A stretch of 64,000 bases of DNA from Endozoicomonas sp. G2_1 (GTDB lineage: Bacteria; Pseudomonadota; Gammaproteobacteria; Enterobacterales; Alteromonadaceae): NCBI RefSeq assembly GCF_017744155.1, contig NZ_JAGHQT010000003.1:126001-190000 (forward strand). The letters are read 5' to 3'. Positions 8,944 to 19,057 of the stretch are shown here, one piece after another. The stretch's first letter is position 1. Each line of letters begins with the position of its first letter. The notes under the pieces are model-generated. The model saw only the letters and a list, made by a program, of their open reading frames with translations, was not told where the DNA came from and ran no database searches. The position numbers and the translations under genes were made by a program.

Positions 8944-9099
8944 CTAGGTTATTTTTATTGGTTTGCACAAAAAGCCTTTGTCATGGGCCGCTCGTGCACA
9001 GTCTTTACACATAAATCTAGGTTTATTTACGATATGAAAAAGCTCATGGACTTGTTTTTCAATATCTTTTTTCTTCCACTTACAAAGTGATTTAGCCAT
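8944..9099 (-). CDS. 51-residue Cys-rich zinc-ribbon-like protein
   Basis: A short open frame of 51 codons, MAKSLCKWKKKDIEKQV at its start, has an ATG preceded by GGAG at nine bases. It fills the space between rsmJ and the peroxiredoxin gene. Four cysteines are present, C6, C31, C34 and C45, with C31xxC34 and nearby histidines suggesting a small metal-binding knuckle. Basic residues dominate the N-terminus, which could favour nucleic-acid contact. I do not recognise a named family, though it resembles small conserved gammaproteobacterial hypotheticals. Gap filling, ribosome site and Cys pattern support its being real. Confidence 0.7.
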   Translation of the reverse strand: MAKSLCKWKKKDIEKQVHELFHIVNKPRFMCKDCARAAHDKGFLCKPIKIT

Positions 9100-9137
9100 A
9101 ACACAATACTCCACTACTGTTACAGATTTTAGAGCAT

Positions 9138-9944
9138 TTATATACTTTCTGCTGGTTTTGGGATGGCTTGATTAACATATACGTCAAAGCGGTTCTTTTT
9201 CATGTTAATACTGGTTGACGGTTTTTTATCCGCTAGTGGCGGCGCGTAGCTCGGTCTTTTTACCACCACCCGGTATTTAGCGAGATCGAGCGCCGGCGCT
9301 AGTAAGTCATCAGCATCTAAATCCTTACCGACGAGACCTTGAAACAGGCGCATTTCTTTTTTGATTGCGGCAGATTTTTCTTTGGCGGGGTACATGGGGT
9401 CGAGATAAACGACGTCGGCATTGGCGAGCTCAGTTAGTGAGTTTAATGCTGGCGCGTGAATAAGTGTCATCCGGCTGGTGATTTCGGCTACTTCTAAGTT
9501 AAGGCTGGCACGCTCAAGACCATCGGCAAGTAGTGCCGCAACCACAGGGTTGCGTTCAACTAAGGTCAGTTGACAGCCCAAGCTGGCTAAGACAAAGGCG
9601 TCGCGGCCCAAACCCGCGGTTGCGTCTAATACATGTGGGCAAAAACCGTGTTTTAGTCCTACCGCTTTGGCAATTTCTTGTCCTCGGCCGCCGCCAAATT
9701 TTCGCCTGTGGCCAACCGCACCATCAACGAAATCTACTTTAACCGCACCGGTTTTGGGCTCATCTAATTTGATTAGCTCAAGTACTTGGTCGTTAACCTG
9801 TAGTAAGTACTCAAGCGCAGGTTGTTTAGTCGCGGCAGCGCGATCACCTATATAGTTAAATTGCCAATGCTGGGCAATTTTCTTGGCTTTGTCGGCGTCT
9901 GAGCTGTGAACATAAGCAACCGCGATTGAATTTGTTGCGCTCAT
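9138..9944 (-). CDS. rsmJ: 16S rRNA m2G1516 methyltransferase
   Basis: RsmJ (YhiQ) methylates G1516 of 16S rRNA using S-adenosylmethionine. The 268-aa protein shows the substrate-side segment [14 protein letters not shown], the SAM-binding loop [11 protein letters not shown] and the catalytic motif YLDPMYP. It starts two bases after the stop of the upstream glycosylase-like gene, so the two are co-transcribed. prlC next to rsmJ is a conserved gammaproteobacterial arrangement. rsmJ is a known homing gene for some CRISPR-associated Tn7 elements but is uninterrupted here, with a normal C-terminus. Confidence 0.93.
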   Translation of the reverse strand: MSATNSIAVAYVHSSDADKAKKIAQHWQFNYIGDRAAATKQPALEYLLQVNDQVLELIKLDEPKTGAVKVDFVDGAVGHRRKFGGGRGQEIAKAVGLKHGFCPHVLDATAGLGRDAFVLASLGCQLTLVERNPVVAALLADGLERASLNLEVAEITSRMTLIHAPALNSLTELANADVVYLDPMYPAKEKSAAIKKEMRLFQGLVGKDLDADDLLAPALDLAKYRVVVKRPSYAPPLADKKPSTSINMKKNRFDVYVNQAIPKPAESI

Positions 9945-9946
9945 TG

Positions 9947-10657
9947 TTAACCTACTTGCACTGAATTATCGCCCGTTGCATAAGCCACTAGTCGACTGAG
10001 TTGTGTTAGTGACATGGCGATGCCATCGGCTTCACTTTGTTCGCGCCATGTATTAAAACACGCTTGAATCGCTTTTAAGCTCGACTTAGTTTGCAAACCA
10101 CCGGTGATAATCTCGTGAGCACGCATATAAGCTTCGACATCGCGCGACAGCAAAAAGGTATCTTTGCCCAATGCTCTAAGGGCATACGGACCAGTATTGC
10201 CACCAAGGCGAGCGCCGTTTTTCTTTAAATAGTCCCACAAGCCAATAATATCATCGCTTGGCCACTGGCTAATAAACTGAGCAAAACTGTGACCGTTGTG
10301 CTGTTCATTAAAAATCATTTGCGCATTGTCTTTAATGGTTTTGACTTTGTTAAAGTTGCGAATGATTTTTGGATCTTGCGCTTTGCGCTCAAGCATTTCG
10401 GCCGGCATCATCAGCACTTTTTCAATGTTAAACTCGAAAAAAACTTCCTCAAAATCGGGCCATTTGTTTTCTACCACACGCCAAACAAAGCCCGATTGAA
10501 AGACTTTTTTAGTAAAGGCAGAGAGAAATCTGTCATCGCTGAGGTTAAGTAAGTCGCTATCACTCGGCGCAGGACCGAGTAATAACTGGAGTGCGGCTTC
10601 ACCGCCTTTTCTATCTGCTGCCCGTTGGTAAAGGGCAGAGACTTTTTCTTGATTCAT
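9947..10657 (-). CDS. DNA-3-methyladenine glycosylase I-like protein
   Basis: Resembles the Adenine_glyco (Tag) family, helix-hairpin-helix glycosylases that excise 3-methyladenine from alkylated DNA. The 236-aa protein has the family-like stretches [20 protein letters not shown] and [14 protein letters not shown]. The N-terminal Cys-x-Trp zinc-site region of E. coli Tag is not evident, so it is probably a divergent branch and its substrate is uncertain. It sits between prlC and rsmJ on the same strand, with 45 bases to prlC and 2 to rsmJ. Confidence 0.72.
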   Translation of the reverse strand: MNQEKVSALYQRAADRKGGEAALQLLLGPAPSDSDLLNLSDDRFLSAFTKKVFQSGFVWRVVENKWPDFEEVFFEFNIEKVLMMPAEMLERKAQDPKIIRNFNKVKTIKDNAQMIFNEQHNGHSFAQFISQWPSDDIIGLWDYLKKNGARLGGNTGPYALRALGKDTFLLSRDVEAYMRAHEIITGGLQTKSSLKAIQACFNTWREQSEADGIAMSLTQLSRLVAYATGDNSVQVG

Positions 10658-10702
10658 ACTTTTTTGCTCAGTTTTTTATCGTACAGCTAAACGCTAGTCA
10701 AC

Positions 10703-12760
10703 TTAACCTGTGATACCGCTGTGCTCAAGCAGCGCATCAATTTTGGGTTGGCGCCCTCGGAAGGCTTCAAACAATTCACTTGGCTCTTGGCTACCGCCTT
10801 TTTCTAAAACGCAGTGCAAGAAATCTTGGCCAACGGTTGGATTAAAAATACCTTCTTGTTCAAAGCGACTAAAAGCGTCGGCAGAGAGCACTTCTGCCCA
10901 TTTATAACTGTAGTAACCCGCGGCGTAACCGCCGCCAAAAATATGGCCAAAGCTGTGTTGAAAACGGTTAAAATCAGGTGCTTTTACTACAGAGTATTGC
11001 TCGCGTACGCGGTTCAGTATGGTTTGAATGTAGCTTGCGTCGCTATCGCTTTGATACTGAGCGTGCATGGTAAAGTCAAACAGGCCAAACTCAAGTTGTC
11101 TCAGCATTTGCATGGCCGACTGGAAGTTTTTAGCGGCGAGCATTTTATCAAGCATGGCTTGTGGCAATGGCTCGCCAGTTTCAAAATGACCAGAGATAAA
11201 GGCTAGCGCTTCTGGCTGCCAGCACCAGTTTTCTAAAAATTGGCTCGGCAATTCTACCGCATCCCACGGCACACCATTGATCCCTGAAACACCACTGGCG
11301 TTAATTTGGGTCAGCATGTGGTGAATACCGTGACCAAACTCGTGGAATAAGGTCACCACTTCATCGTGGGTGAAAAGCGCTGGTTTGTCGCCAACAGGGC
11401 CATTAAAGTTACAGGTTAGGTATGCCACTGGCAGTTGAATACTGCCGTCGGGTAAACCGCGACGACCAACGCAGTCGTCCATCCAAGCGCCGCCACGCTT
11501 TTTCTCGCGGGCGTATAAATCGAGGTAGAAACTGCCGCGTAACTGCCCACTCTCATCAAAAATATCGTAAAACTTAACGTCTTGGTGCCAGACGTCAACG
11601 CCAGCGCGCTCTTTAATATCAATGTTGAATAAACGCTTAACCACTTCAAACAAGCCCGGCACAACTTTAGTTTCAGGGAAGTACGGGCGCAGTTCTTCGT
11701 CTGAAATGCTGTAGCGGCTCTGTTTTAGTTTTTCACTGTAGTAGGGTAAATCCCACGCTTGTAAATCGTCTGCTTGATATTCGGCTTGAGCAAACGCTTT
11801 TACCTCATCGAGATCCTGTCGACCTTGGTTTTTCGACTTATCGGCTAAGTCCTGTAAAAAGCCAAACACTTCGTCGGTAGAGTTAGCCATTTTTGTGGCC
11901 AGTGATTTTTCAGCAAAGTTGTCGAAGCCCAATAATTTTGCTAGTTCGTGGCGCAATTGCAGAATTTCATTCATGATCTCGCTGTTGTCGAACTGACCGG
12001 CATTTGGCCCTTGGTCAGAAGCGCGGGTGGCAAAAGCGGTATACATTTTTTCACGCAATTCGCGATTGTCGCTGTAGGTCATTACCGGCAAGTAGCTTGG
12101 AAAATCAAGCGTGAACAACCAGCCGTCGAGCTCTTTGGCTTCGGCCAGTGCACGAGCGGCATCAACAGTACTTTGTGGTAAGCCAGAAAGCTGTTCATGC
12201 TCAGTAATATTAACGGTAAATGCTTGGGTGGCGTCGAGTAAGTTGTTGCTGAATTTAGAGCCTAATTCTGAAAGTCGGCTAACAATTTCGCCGTAGCGTT
12301 TTTGCTTTTGTTCAGGTAACGCGATGCCAGATAACTTAAAGTCGCGCAGGGCGTTATCAATGACTTTTTTCTGAGCCGTGTCGAGCGCTTGGTATTGGTC
12401 ACTGTCGGCCAGTTGTTGGTAAGCTTGATATAAGCCTTGATGTTGACCAACGTAAGTACTGTACTCTGACAGTAATGGTAAACACGCTTCATAAGCTTGG
12501 CGCAGTTCATCACTATTGACGACTGAGTTCATGTGCGAGACAGGCGACCACAGTTTGCCGAGTTTGTCGTCGATGGCGTCAATCGGCTCTACTAGGTTGT
12601 CCCAAGTATAGGTGCTGTAGTCGTTAAGCACTTGTTCAATGGTTGTGCGACATTCTTTGATCACTTCTTCAACGGCAGGCAAAACATGCTCAGGTTTGAT
12701 TTTTGAGAAGGCCGGTAATGCGCTTTTTGCGTCAGTATTCGAAAGTAGTGGATTGCTCAT
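10703..12760 (-). CDS. prlC: Oligopeptidase A
   Basis: Cytoplasmic M3-family zinc metallopeptidase that degrades oligopeptides, including cleaved signal peptides. The 685-aa length matches E. coli OpdA (about 680). The zinc motif appears as LFHEFGHGIHH, with a downstream Glu ligand in the LPSQFLENW segment. The C-terminal part shows the family stretch FGGGYAAGYYSY. It heads the leftward group prlC, glycosylase-like gene, rsmJ. Divergently, 201 bases away, lies gor, as in many enterics where prlC, rsmJ and gor are neighbours. Confidence 0.94.
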   Translation of the reverse strand: MSNPLLSNTDAKSALPAFSKIKPEHVLPAVEEVIKECRTTIEQVLNDYSTYTWDNLVEPIDAIDDKLGKLWSPVSHMNSVVNSDELRQAYEACLPLLSEYSTYVGQHQGLYQAYQQLADSDQYQALDTAQKKVIDNALRDFKLSGIALPEQKQKRYGEIVSRLSELGSKFSNNLLDATQAFTVNITEHEQLSGLPQSTVDAARALAEAKELDGWLFTLDFPSYLPVMTYSDNRELREKMYTAFATRASDQGPNAGQFDNSEIMNEILQLRHELAKLLGFDNFAEKSLATKMANSTDEVFGFLQDLADKSKNQGRQDLDEVKAFAQAEYQADDLQAWDLPYYSEKLKQSRYSISDEELRPYFPETKVVPGLFEVVKRLFNIDIKERAGVDVWHQDVKFYDIFDESGQLRGSFYLDLYAREKKRGGAWMDDCVGRRGLPDGSIQLPVAYLTCNFNGPVGDKPALFTHDEVVTLFHEFGHGIHHMLTQINASGVSGINGVPWDAVELPSQFLENWCWQPEALAFISGHFETGEPLPQAMLDKMLAAKNFQSAMQMLRQLEFGLFDFTMHAQYQSDSDASYIQTILNRVREQYSVVKAPDFNRFQHSFGHIFGGGYAAGYYSYKWAEVLSADAFSRFEQEGIFNPTVGQDFLHCVLEKGGSQEPSELFEAFRGRQPKIDALLEHSGITG

Positions 12761-12961
12761 AAACAGAATGCCTTAATAAAGATATTTAACTCAGATGTAG
12801 TGACGTTTTACGCGTTATTCAAGGTTTCTGATTTTTGTTGAATAAAACTTACTGTATGCTGGTCTTAAATGAGAGTTTTTAGTATCGCATGAGTCAATGC
12901 TTGAATTTGGTGTCAATAGCGCCATATTAAGTGCAAGATAAATTATTTTAAGGTGGGAATT

Positions 12962-14317
12962 ATGACGCAACATTTCGATTATATCGCCATTGGTGCTGGT
13001 AGTGGTGGCATTGCCTCTGCTAATAGAGCTGCTATGTATGGCAAAAAAGTTGCTGTAGTAGAAGCAAAAGCGGTGGGTGGCACATGTGTAAACGTTGGTT
13101 GTGTACCGAAAAAAGCAATGTGGTATGCAGGTCAAATTGCCGATGCCTTAAAATATTCAAAAGATTTTGGTTTTGCGGTTGAACAAGGCAAGTATGACTG
13201 GGGTACCCTAGTTAAAAACCGCGAAGCTTACATTGAGCGCATTCACGGCGCTTATCAACGCGGCTTTGACAGCAATAAAGTGACCGTGATTAACGGCTTT
13301 GCAAAATTTGTAAATGCCAACACCATTGAAGTGAATGGCGAGCAATATACAGCTGATCATATCACTATCGCGACGGGTGGCCGCCCGCAGCTACCAAACG
13401 TAGAAGGTGCTGAACACGGTATCGACTCAGATGGTTTCTTCGCTCTTACTGAGCAACCTGAAAGTGTCATTGTTGTTGGTGCAGGTTATATTGCCGTTGA
13501 GCTTGCGGGTGTTTTCCACGCGCTTGGTACTAAAACAGATTTAGTGGTGCGCAAAGAAAAGCCACTGCGCAACTTTGACCCTATGCTGACTGATACCTTA
13601 GTTGAGCAAATGGGAAAACACGGCCCAACACTACATACTCATAGCACACCGAGTAAAGTTGAAAAGCACGATGATGGCAAAGTGTCATTACATCTAGAAA
13701 ACGGCAAAGTGTTAGGTCCAGTTGACCAGTTAGTTTGGGCGATTGGCCGTGTGCCAGCAACCGACAATATCAATATTGAAGCAACTGGTATTGAACTCGA
13801 CGAGCGCGGTTATATTCAAACAGACAAGTATCAAAACACTAGCGTAGAGGGTATTTACGCGGTTGGTGACAATACAGGTCGCGCTCAGTTAACGCCAGTT
13901 GCTGTTGCTGCTGGTCGTCGTTTGTCAGAGCGTTTGTTTAACAACAAGCCTTATGAATTTTTAGATTACTCAAATATCGCAACGGTTGTCTTTAGTCATC
14001 CAGTGATTGGCACTGTTGGTTTAACTGAACCCGAGGCGATTGCCGAGTACGGTGAAGATCAAGTAAAAGTATACACCTCACAGTTCACTGCTTTGTATCA
14101 AGCGATTACTGAAGACTATCGCGATCCAACTCGCATGAAGTTAGTTTGTGTTGGTAAAGAAGAGAAAATTGTTGGTATTCACAGTATTGGTTTTGGCAGT
14201 GATGAATTGCTACAAGGTTTCGCAGTTGCGTTAAAAATGGGCGCAACCAAAGCAGACTTTGATAACACCATTGCTATTCACCCAACCAGCGCAGAAGAAT
14301 TTGTTACTATGCGCTAG
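12962..14317 (+). CDS. gor: Glutathione-disulfide reductase
   Basis: FAD- and NADPH-dependent reduction of glutathione disulfide in the cytoplasm. The 451-aa protein has the FAD loop [10 protein letters not shown], the redox-active pair in [13 protein letters not shown], the second Rossmann motif [11 protein letters not shown], and the C-terminal catalytic His-Glu in [11 protein letters not shown] start at ATG 12962, seven bases after AGGTGG, rather than at an upstream in-frame GTG. The product could supply reduced glutathione to the nearby Prx5-type peroxiredoxin, though the two genes are not co-transcribed. Confidence 0.95.
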   Translation: MTQHFDYIAIGAGSGGIASANRAAMYGKKVAVVEAKAVGGTCVNVGCVPKKAMWYAGQIADALKYSKDFGFAVEQGKYDWGTLVKNREAYIERIHGAYQRGFDSNKVTVINGFAKFVNANTIEVNGEQYTADHITIATGGRPQLPNVEGAEHGIDSDGFFALTEQPESVIVVGAGYIAVELAGVFHALGTKTDLVVRKEKPLRNFDPMLTDTLVEQMGKHGPTLHTHSTPSKVEKHDDGKVSLHLENGKVLGPVDQLVWAIGRVPATDNINIEATGIELDERGYIQTDKYQNTSVEGIYAVGDNTGRAQLTPVAVAAGRRLSERLFNNKPYEFLDYSNIATVVFSHPVIGTVGLTEPEAIAEYGEDQVKVYTSQFTALYQAITEDYRDPTRMKLVCVGKEEKIVGIHSIGFGSDELLQGFAVALKMGATKADFDNTIAIHPTSAEEFVTMR

Positions 14318-14333
14318 TTATGAGCAATGCAAT

Positions 14334-14361
14334 AAAAAAGGAGCCAGCAGGCTCCTTTTTT
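14334..14361. terminator. Bidirectional intrinsic terminator
   Basis: Stem GGAGCC/GGCTCC with loop AGCA, flanked by A6 and T6, works for both convergent genes: gor from the left and the chemoreceptor from the right. It uses nearly the same stem sequence as the ferritin terminator at 7651. Confidence 0.88.
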
Positions 14362-14374
14362 ATTGCTTTTAATT

Positions 14375-16333
14375 TTATACCTTAAACTTTTTCACTAAGC
14401 CGTTTAAGTCAGAAGATAATTCAGTTAAGTGATGAGCATTGTCACCTGCTTCTGATGAAATACCGGCGACATCGTCGGCAGCCATTTTTATCTCAACAAC
14501 GTTTTTACTGATATCTTCCGCCACCACTTGTTGCTCTTCTGCAGCTGCTGCAATCTGGGTATTCATTTCACTAATGGCGTCGACAGATTCTGTGATGCTA
14601 TCAAACGAGGTTTTGGCATCTTGAGTAAAGCTTACCGTTTGTTTCGATTTCTCAACACTGGTATTCATATCTGCGGAAACTTCTTGCGTCATCATCTGCA
14701 GCTTACCAAGTTGTTTGGTGATTTCTTCGGTGGATTCATATGTTCGCTGCGATAGCGCTCGCACTTCGTCAGCAACCACGGCAAAGCCTCTGCCTTGTTC
14801 ACCTGCCCGCGCTGCTTCGATTGCCGCGTTTAGCGCAAGTAAATTGGTCTGCTCGGCAATACCGCGAATCACATCGAGTATTGAGGTAATGTTTTCACTT
14901 TCTGCGTCGAGGTTTTGAATATTTTCGGCAGATTTTTGTGTTAGTTCACCCAAAGCTTGTACGCTGACCACAGCTTGTTCAATGAGTTGTTGACCTTCTT
15001 CGGCGGCAACTTTGGTGTTATTAGCTGAATCGGCAGCGGTTGAGCAACTACTTGCCACTTCGTTGGCTGTCGCGGCCATTTCGTTAATCGCAGTGGCGGA
15101 TAAGTCGAGTGACTGTAGCTGCTGCTGGATGGCGTTGTTGAGATTGTTTGATAGCGCAGAAGTTTGGTCGGCAGACTGATTAACGTTAACTGAACTTTCA
15201 TTAATCTCACGCACCAACTGGGCAATAGAGCTCAATATTCGGTTAAAGCTCGTTGCGAGTTTGCCGGTTTCGTCTTTAGCATCTATTTGTAAGCTTTTGG
15301 TTAGGTCGCCTCCACCTTGAGCGATCTCTTCAAGACCATTGGTCACTTGGACAATAGGTTTTGATATTAAACGCGCTAAGTAAATTCCCATAGTCATGAA
15401 GATGGCAAATAGCACGACACTGATAATTGCGATGACAGTTGCCATGCGCGTTGCTGAAGCGAGTACCTCTGATTTTTCCATTAAGCTGATAAACTTCCAG
15501 CCCATCGTTGGTGAGGTGTAAACGTTGGCGAGGTAGGTTTCGTCGTTTATGATTAGCTCAAGTTGTCCTGCGCTCTTTTGTGCTAATTCGCGATATGTGC
15601 CGTCGGCAATTTCATCGACTTTTTTAAAGTTGTATTCAGGGAATTTAGCATCAACTAAAACATTGCCGCTGTCTTCAATAATCATTAAGTAGCCAGTTTC
15701 ACCAAATTTGACCTTTTTCGCCATTTGGGTCAGTTCTTTTAGAGAAACATCCATACCCGAAACGCCGATCACTTCGCCATTGTTGGTAATGGTTTTTACG
15801 GTTGAGACAATTACTGCATCATCAGGTTCCCAATAGTAGGCTTGGGTTCTAATGGGCTCGCCATTGCCTTTGAGGCCAGTTTGAAACCAAGGGCGTGGTC
15901 GCGGATCGTAATTGGCGTTCATACTGCCTTGTGGCCATTGCAAATAACCACCGGCTTGGTTGCCTAAGTAAATGTATGAGATACCTTCGTGGCTGCGGGC
16001 AAAGTTATCAAAAATGGTAAAAATTTCTCGTTCCAATGGGCTGTTTTGTAGCGGTGTCATTTCAACCGCTTCAGTATTAGCCATGTATGTTTGAATATCT
16101 TTACTGGCGCTGCGCAGCTCTTCTTTTTCCGTTAAATAGATGACGTTTTTAGCTATTTCTTTAAAGAAAAGCTCAATAGCATGGTCTATTTGCTTTACTT
16201 CTCGCGTGTTGTTTACGCCAAAGTCATCGTAAGCTTGGTCGATGATTTTGTTGATCATGATTGATGAAATCACCAATAACGGAAGCGTTATTGTGGCGAT
16301 AAAGGCGGAGATAAGCTTTTGTGATATGGTCAT
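14375..16333 (-). CDS. Methyl-accepting chemotaxis protein with dCache sensor
   Basis: Transmembrane chemoreceptor relaying ligand binding to CheA/CheW. In 652 aa the order is: N-terminal membrane segment (about 8-30), periplasmic double-Cache sensor with the segment DPRPRPWFQ and a second PAS-like lobe ([15 protein letters not shown]), second membrane segment (about 290-315), HAMP, and a long coiled-coil signalling domain. The hairpin tip is recognisable as [21 protein letters not shown] (split here at residues near 490-510). The DPRxRPW motif recalls Cache domains that bind amino acids or small organic ligands. Monocistronic, with a shared terminator. Confidence 0.92.
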   Translation of the reverse strand: MTISQKLISAFIATITLPLLVISSIMINKIIDQAYDDFGVNNTREVKQIDHAIELFFKEIAKNVIYLTEKEELRSASKDIQTYMANTEAVEMTPLQNSPLEREIFTIFDNFARSHEGISYIYLGNQAGGYLQWPQGSMNANYDPRPRPWFQTGLKGNGEPIRTQAYYWEPDDAVIVSTVKTITNNGEVIGVSGMDVSLKELTQMAKKVKFGETGYLMIIEDSGNVLVDAKFPEYNFKKVDEIADGTYRELAQKSAGQLELIINDETYLANVYTSPTMGWKFISLMEKSEVLASATRMATVIAIISVVLFAIFMTMGIYLARLISKPIVQVTNGLEEIAQGGGDLTKSLQIDAKDETGKLATSFNRILSSIAQLVREINESSVNVNQSADQTSALSNNLNNAIQQQLQSLDLSATAINEMAATANEVASSCSTAADSANNTKVAAEEGQQLIEQAVVSVQALGELTQKSAENIQNLDAESENITSILDVIRGIAEQTNLLALNAAIEAARAGEQGRGFAVVADEVRALSQRTYESTEEITKQLGKLQMMTQEVSADMNTSVEKSKQTVSFTQDAKTSFDSITESVDAISEMNTQIAAAAEEQQVVAEDISKNVVEIKMAADDVAGISSEAGDNAHHLTELSSDLNGLVKKFKV

Positions 16334-16543
16334 TTATTGTTTTTTAATTGCCTGTTTGTTTATAAAAGTTAGCAGGCATTGCTATTTATTCAAACTAAAT
16401 TATTTTAACAACTGTGTTGATTTTACTTATTGCTAAGGTCAACCAGTGCTATTTGTTGTCTATAGTCGAGCGCTGGCTTCGGTTTAGCGTCGAATCCTGT
16501 TAGCATGTGTTGTTATTTTTAAATTATTGCGCAATCACAGTTA

Positions 16544-18172
16544 ATGGAAAAACACGAGTTAAGCGACTTTTCAGCATTAAAAGTACTAGTTATTGACGAT
16601 CAAACTTTAGTTCACCAAAGTTTGGGCAATGCGCTTGCCGATTTTGGGGTTGTTAACATTAAGTACGCGGAAAATGCTTATTACGCATTGCGTTTGTGCG
16701 AGCAACAGCAGTTTCACGTAGTCATTTGTGCCTTTAATGTAAAGAGCGACAAAGACGGCTTTCATTTGCTCGAAGAAATGAAGTTTAAAGGTTACGTCAC
16801 TAAGCGAACCGTGCTGATTTTCTTGAGTGCAGACACCGCAGAAACTGTGGTAAATAGCATCATAGAACTGCAACCAGATGATTTTTGGGTAAAGCCAATT
16901 TCTCCGGGCTATATTCAAAATCGCTTAACCCATATTTTGGATGTTAAGCAAACCCTGTATAACCTCTACTGCGCCTTCGATCACAAGCAATTTAGCAAAG
17001 TGATTTACTATGCAGATCGTCACTTACTAGACACTAGCTTGGCGAAGTATCACGCCAATTTACAGCGCATGAAAGGTGAAGCGTTATTGGCATTGCGCGA
17101 GTTTAATGCGGCTCAAACCTTTTTTCAGGACCTCTTGAAGCAGTACAAATACTCTTGGGTTTATCTCGGGTACGTGAAGTCGTTGTTAAAGCAACACAAG
17201 CTCGCAGAAATTACCGATTTGCTGAAAACGTTACAGGATAAACTTGAAACTCGATTTGCGACTTATGACTTGTTGGCGCAGTACTATATTGAACAGCAAG
17301 ACTATCGCTTGGCTTATCAAGAGATTAAAAAAGCGGTTAAATTGGCGCCACGCAATATCGATCGCAATAAAAAGCTCTGGGATTTGGCTCGACTAAATCA
17401 AGATCACGAAGGCCAATACTTAGCAACACAAGCGATGGCTAAATACGCCAAAAATTCTATTCACGACTCACCTCAGTTATCGCTCAATGTCATTCGCGCT
17501 GGTATCGACTTTGCGTCAACACTGCCAAATGAACACTCGGCTAAAATTGTTAAACAAACCGAAAAGTACTTAACGGAACTAGAGCAGTCACCTCATGCTG
17601 TTAGTGAACTGCGCGAGCAATTAATTATTGCCAAAGCGCGTTTGTATAACGTGCGCGATCAGCGTGAATTAGCCGAGCGCTTAGTTGATGGCCATGTCTC
17701 TGTGAGGCCAACGGCGTGCCTTGAAGACAACCTCGACAAAGTAAAAGTGTTTCACGAGCTCAGTCAACGAGAAGAAGCTTTAGTGTTACTATCAGCCGTT
17801 CAGCAGCAAATTGCTACCGATGGGCTAACTGGCCAGGTAGTCAGTCGCTTTATCGAAAAAGAATTAGAAACCCGTAGTGAAATTCACTTTACCGCCAAGC
17901 AGCTCAATCAAATGGCAGTTGAGCACTTTAACCGTAGTCGTTATGACGCAGCCATTATGGCTTTGGAGCAAGCGCTGGCGCTAACACCCAATAGTGCACG
18001 CGTATTGATTAGTATTTTGAAGGTACTGGTCGCCAGTCAGCGTAAATCGGTGTTAGATATAGAGCATCAACTACTGGCGGAGCAAACGGTTAAAGCGCTT
18101 GGTGCGATGAAGCTGACAAATAAACAAGAAGAAACCTACACGGCTTTGTGCGAAGAGCTTGGCAGTCAATAA
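16544..18172 (+). CDS. TPR response regulator with degenerate receiver
   Basis: A 542-aa protein with an N-terminal CheY-like receiver (about 12-135) and tetratricopeptide-like helical repeats over the rest. The receiver keeps the acidic pair D18/D19 (VIDDQ), the Ser in IFLSAD and the Lys in WVKP. The aspartate normally phosphorylated is replaced by A63, in VVICAFN where relatives have CDYN or CDFN. It is therefore probably a phosphorylation-independent scaffold. No DNA-binding or enzymatic output domain is seen. The architecture resembles VieB-type regulators of Vibrio. No sensor kinase gene is adjacent. Confidence 0.85.
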   Translation: MEKHELSDFSALKVLVIDDQTLVHQSLGNALADFGVVNIKYAENAYYALRLCEQQQFHVVICAFNVKSDKDGFHLLEEMKFKGYVTKRTVLIFLSADTAETVVNSIIELQPDDFWVKPISPGYIQNRLTHILDVKQTLYNLYCAFDHKQFSKVIYYADRHLLDTSLAKYHANLQRMKGEALLALREFNAAQTFFQDLLKQYKYSWVYLGYVKSLLKQHKLAEITDLLKTLQDKLETRFATYDLLAQYYIEQQDYRLAYQEIKKAVKLAPRNIDRNKKLWDLARLNQDHEGQYLATQAMAKYAKNSIHDSPQLSLNVIRAGIDFASTLPNEHSAKIVKQTEKYLTELEQSPHAVSELREQLIIAKARLYNVRDQRELAERLVDGHVSVRPTACLEDNLDKVKVFHELSQREEALVLLSAVQQQIATDGLTGQVVSRFIEKELETRSEIHFTAKQLNQMAVEHFNRSRYDAAIMALEQALALTPNSARVLISILKVLVASQRKSVLDIEHQLLAEQTVKALGAMKLTNKQEETYTALCEELGSQ

Positions 18173-18184
18173 TTTTACCTAGTT

Positions 18185-18487
18185 ATGAATAGAGTATTAT
18201 CCGTATTTGAGCAGGAATTAGTTAAAGAAGCTATTTTTCAAGAACCTGACTTATCTGATTTAGAAAAAACTAAATACTTAGAACAGTCCAAAAAGCTTTG
18301 TGTAATAGAAGAGTGTGACTGTGGTGATCCGTACTGTTATTCAGTCAAGTATTCGGGTTATGAAGTCGGGACGTCATTAGGTTTCGCTGATGGAATTCTT
18401 TTTAGAGGAACAGACAAAGAGATGCGTGTGATTTTATTTTTAAATTCACGTACGGGTGAAATATCTGAGTTAGAAACTGCAAAATAG
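18185..18487 (+). CDS. Small hypothetical protein, 100 aa
   Basis: I do not recognise this 100-aa product. It is acidic, with a short cysteine cluster (CVIEECDCGDPYCYSV, residues about 39-54) that could bind metal, followed by a predicted beta-rich half. It starts 13 bases after the TPR response regulator and may be co-transcribed, although the ribosome site is weak. Base composition is more AT-rich than the gene before it. An intrinsic terminator follows at 18597. Confidence 0.6.
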   Translation: MNRVLSVFEQELVKEAIFQEPDLSDLEKTKYLEQSKKLCVIEECDCGDPYCYSVKYSGYEVGTSLGFADGILFRGTDKEMRVILFLNSRTGEISELETAK

Positions 18488-18596
18488 GTTCACAAGTGTT
18501 TTGTTATGACAAATCAAGCTTAGTTCAAGCCGCACAGTACACTCAATTTTAACTAAGCTAGTTACTTACCCAATTAAGCGAAAATCAGACCATAAT

Positions 18597-18619
18597 AAAA
18601 CGCCGTTTTGGCGTTTTTT
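18597..18619 (+). terminator. Intrinsic terminator
   Basis: Stem AAAACGCC/GGCGTTTT with a five-base loop and a T6 tail, 110 bases after the small hypothetical gene. It closes the rightward unit begun at 16544. Confidence 0.85.
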
Positions 18620-18794
18620 GCCTCAGCCTAGTAAAAACAGTGCTTATGATTTTTTGTTCTTTTAATAGTCAATAATTCTTTAAAAATAGTTTAATAATTT
18701 GCTGGTAAAGCGGGTTTAATCTGGTAATCTTTTCCTCCGTGTTAATTTTGCTGTCTAAAAATTAGCCGCAAAGGATGTATAAAATAAAATAGTG

Positions 18795-18834
18795 CAATAT
18801 TATTTTATTCACAAAAATAAAAATCATAATATTG
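18795..18834. repeat. AT-rich inverted repeat upstream of polA
   Basis: Arms CAATATTAT (18795-18803) and ATAATATTG (18826-18834) are perfect complements, and the interior adds TTTATT/AATAAA. It lies in the otherwise gene-free stretch 18620-19057, which is AT-rich and presumably holds the polA promoter. No T-run follows, so it is not an obvious terminator. It could be a protein-binding site. Confidence 0.45.
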
Positions 18835-18947
18835 TGAAAAAAACAGGACTTTGCTTTCCCTTTTTTCATAATAAACAAACACTTAAAAACTTACCCTCAT
18901 GTGCTTGTTAATAAGTACGTGAAGTTTTGCTATGCTTTTCAACAAAC

Positions 18948-18956
18948 TTATCCACA
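18948..18956 (+). promoter_or_regulatory. DnaA box upstream of polA
   Basis: TTATCCACA, a perfect consensus DnaA box, lies 101 bases before the polA start. Only one clear copy is present, so this is not a replication origin; DnaA might modulate polA expression. A single nine-base match can also occur by chance. Confidence 0.4.
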
Positions 18957-19057
18957 GCCTTTTACGGTTTTTGACGGTTAGCTTGTGCTAGTGCCAAATC
19001 CGTTAATATGGCATCCTTAGCACAATTTTTTGAGATCACTATTAAGGTACTGCTTCC

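Noticed and set aside
9138-9944. rsmJ as the homing site of the Tn7-like element
   Set aside because: rsmJ is a known target for some CRISPR-associated Tn7 elements, but here it is intact, 2.8 kb from the element end, and has no flanking TnsB-like repeats.
12815-13135. 106-codon minus-strand frame opposite the gor start
   Set aside because: It lies antisense to gor and its composition follows the gor codons; no ribosome site.
18620-19057. Replication origin
   Set aside because: Only one DnaA box is clear, with no box cluster and no dnaA, gidA or parAB neighbours.
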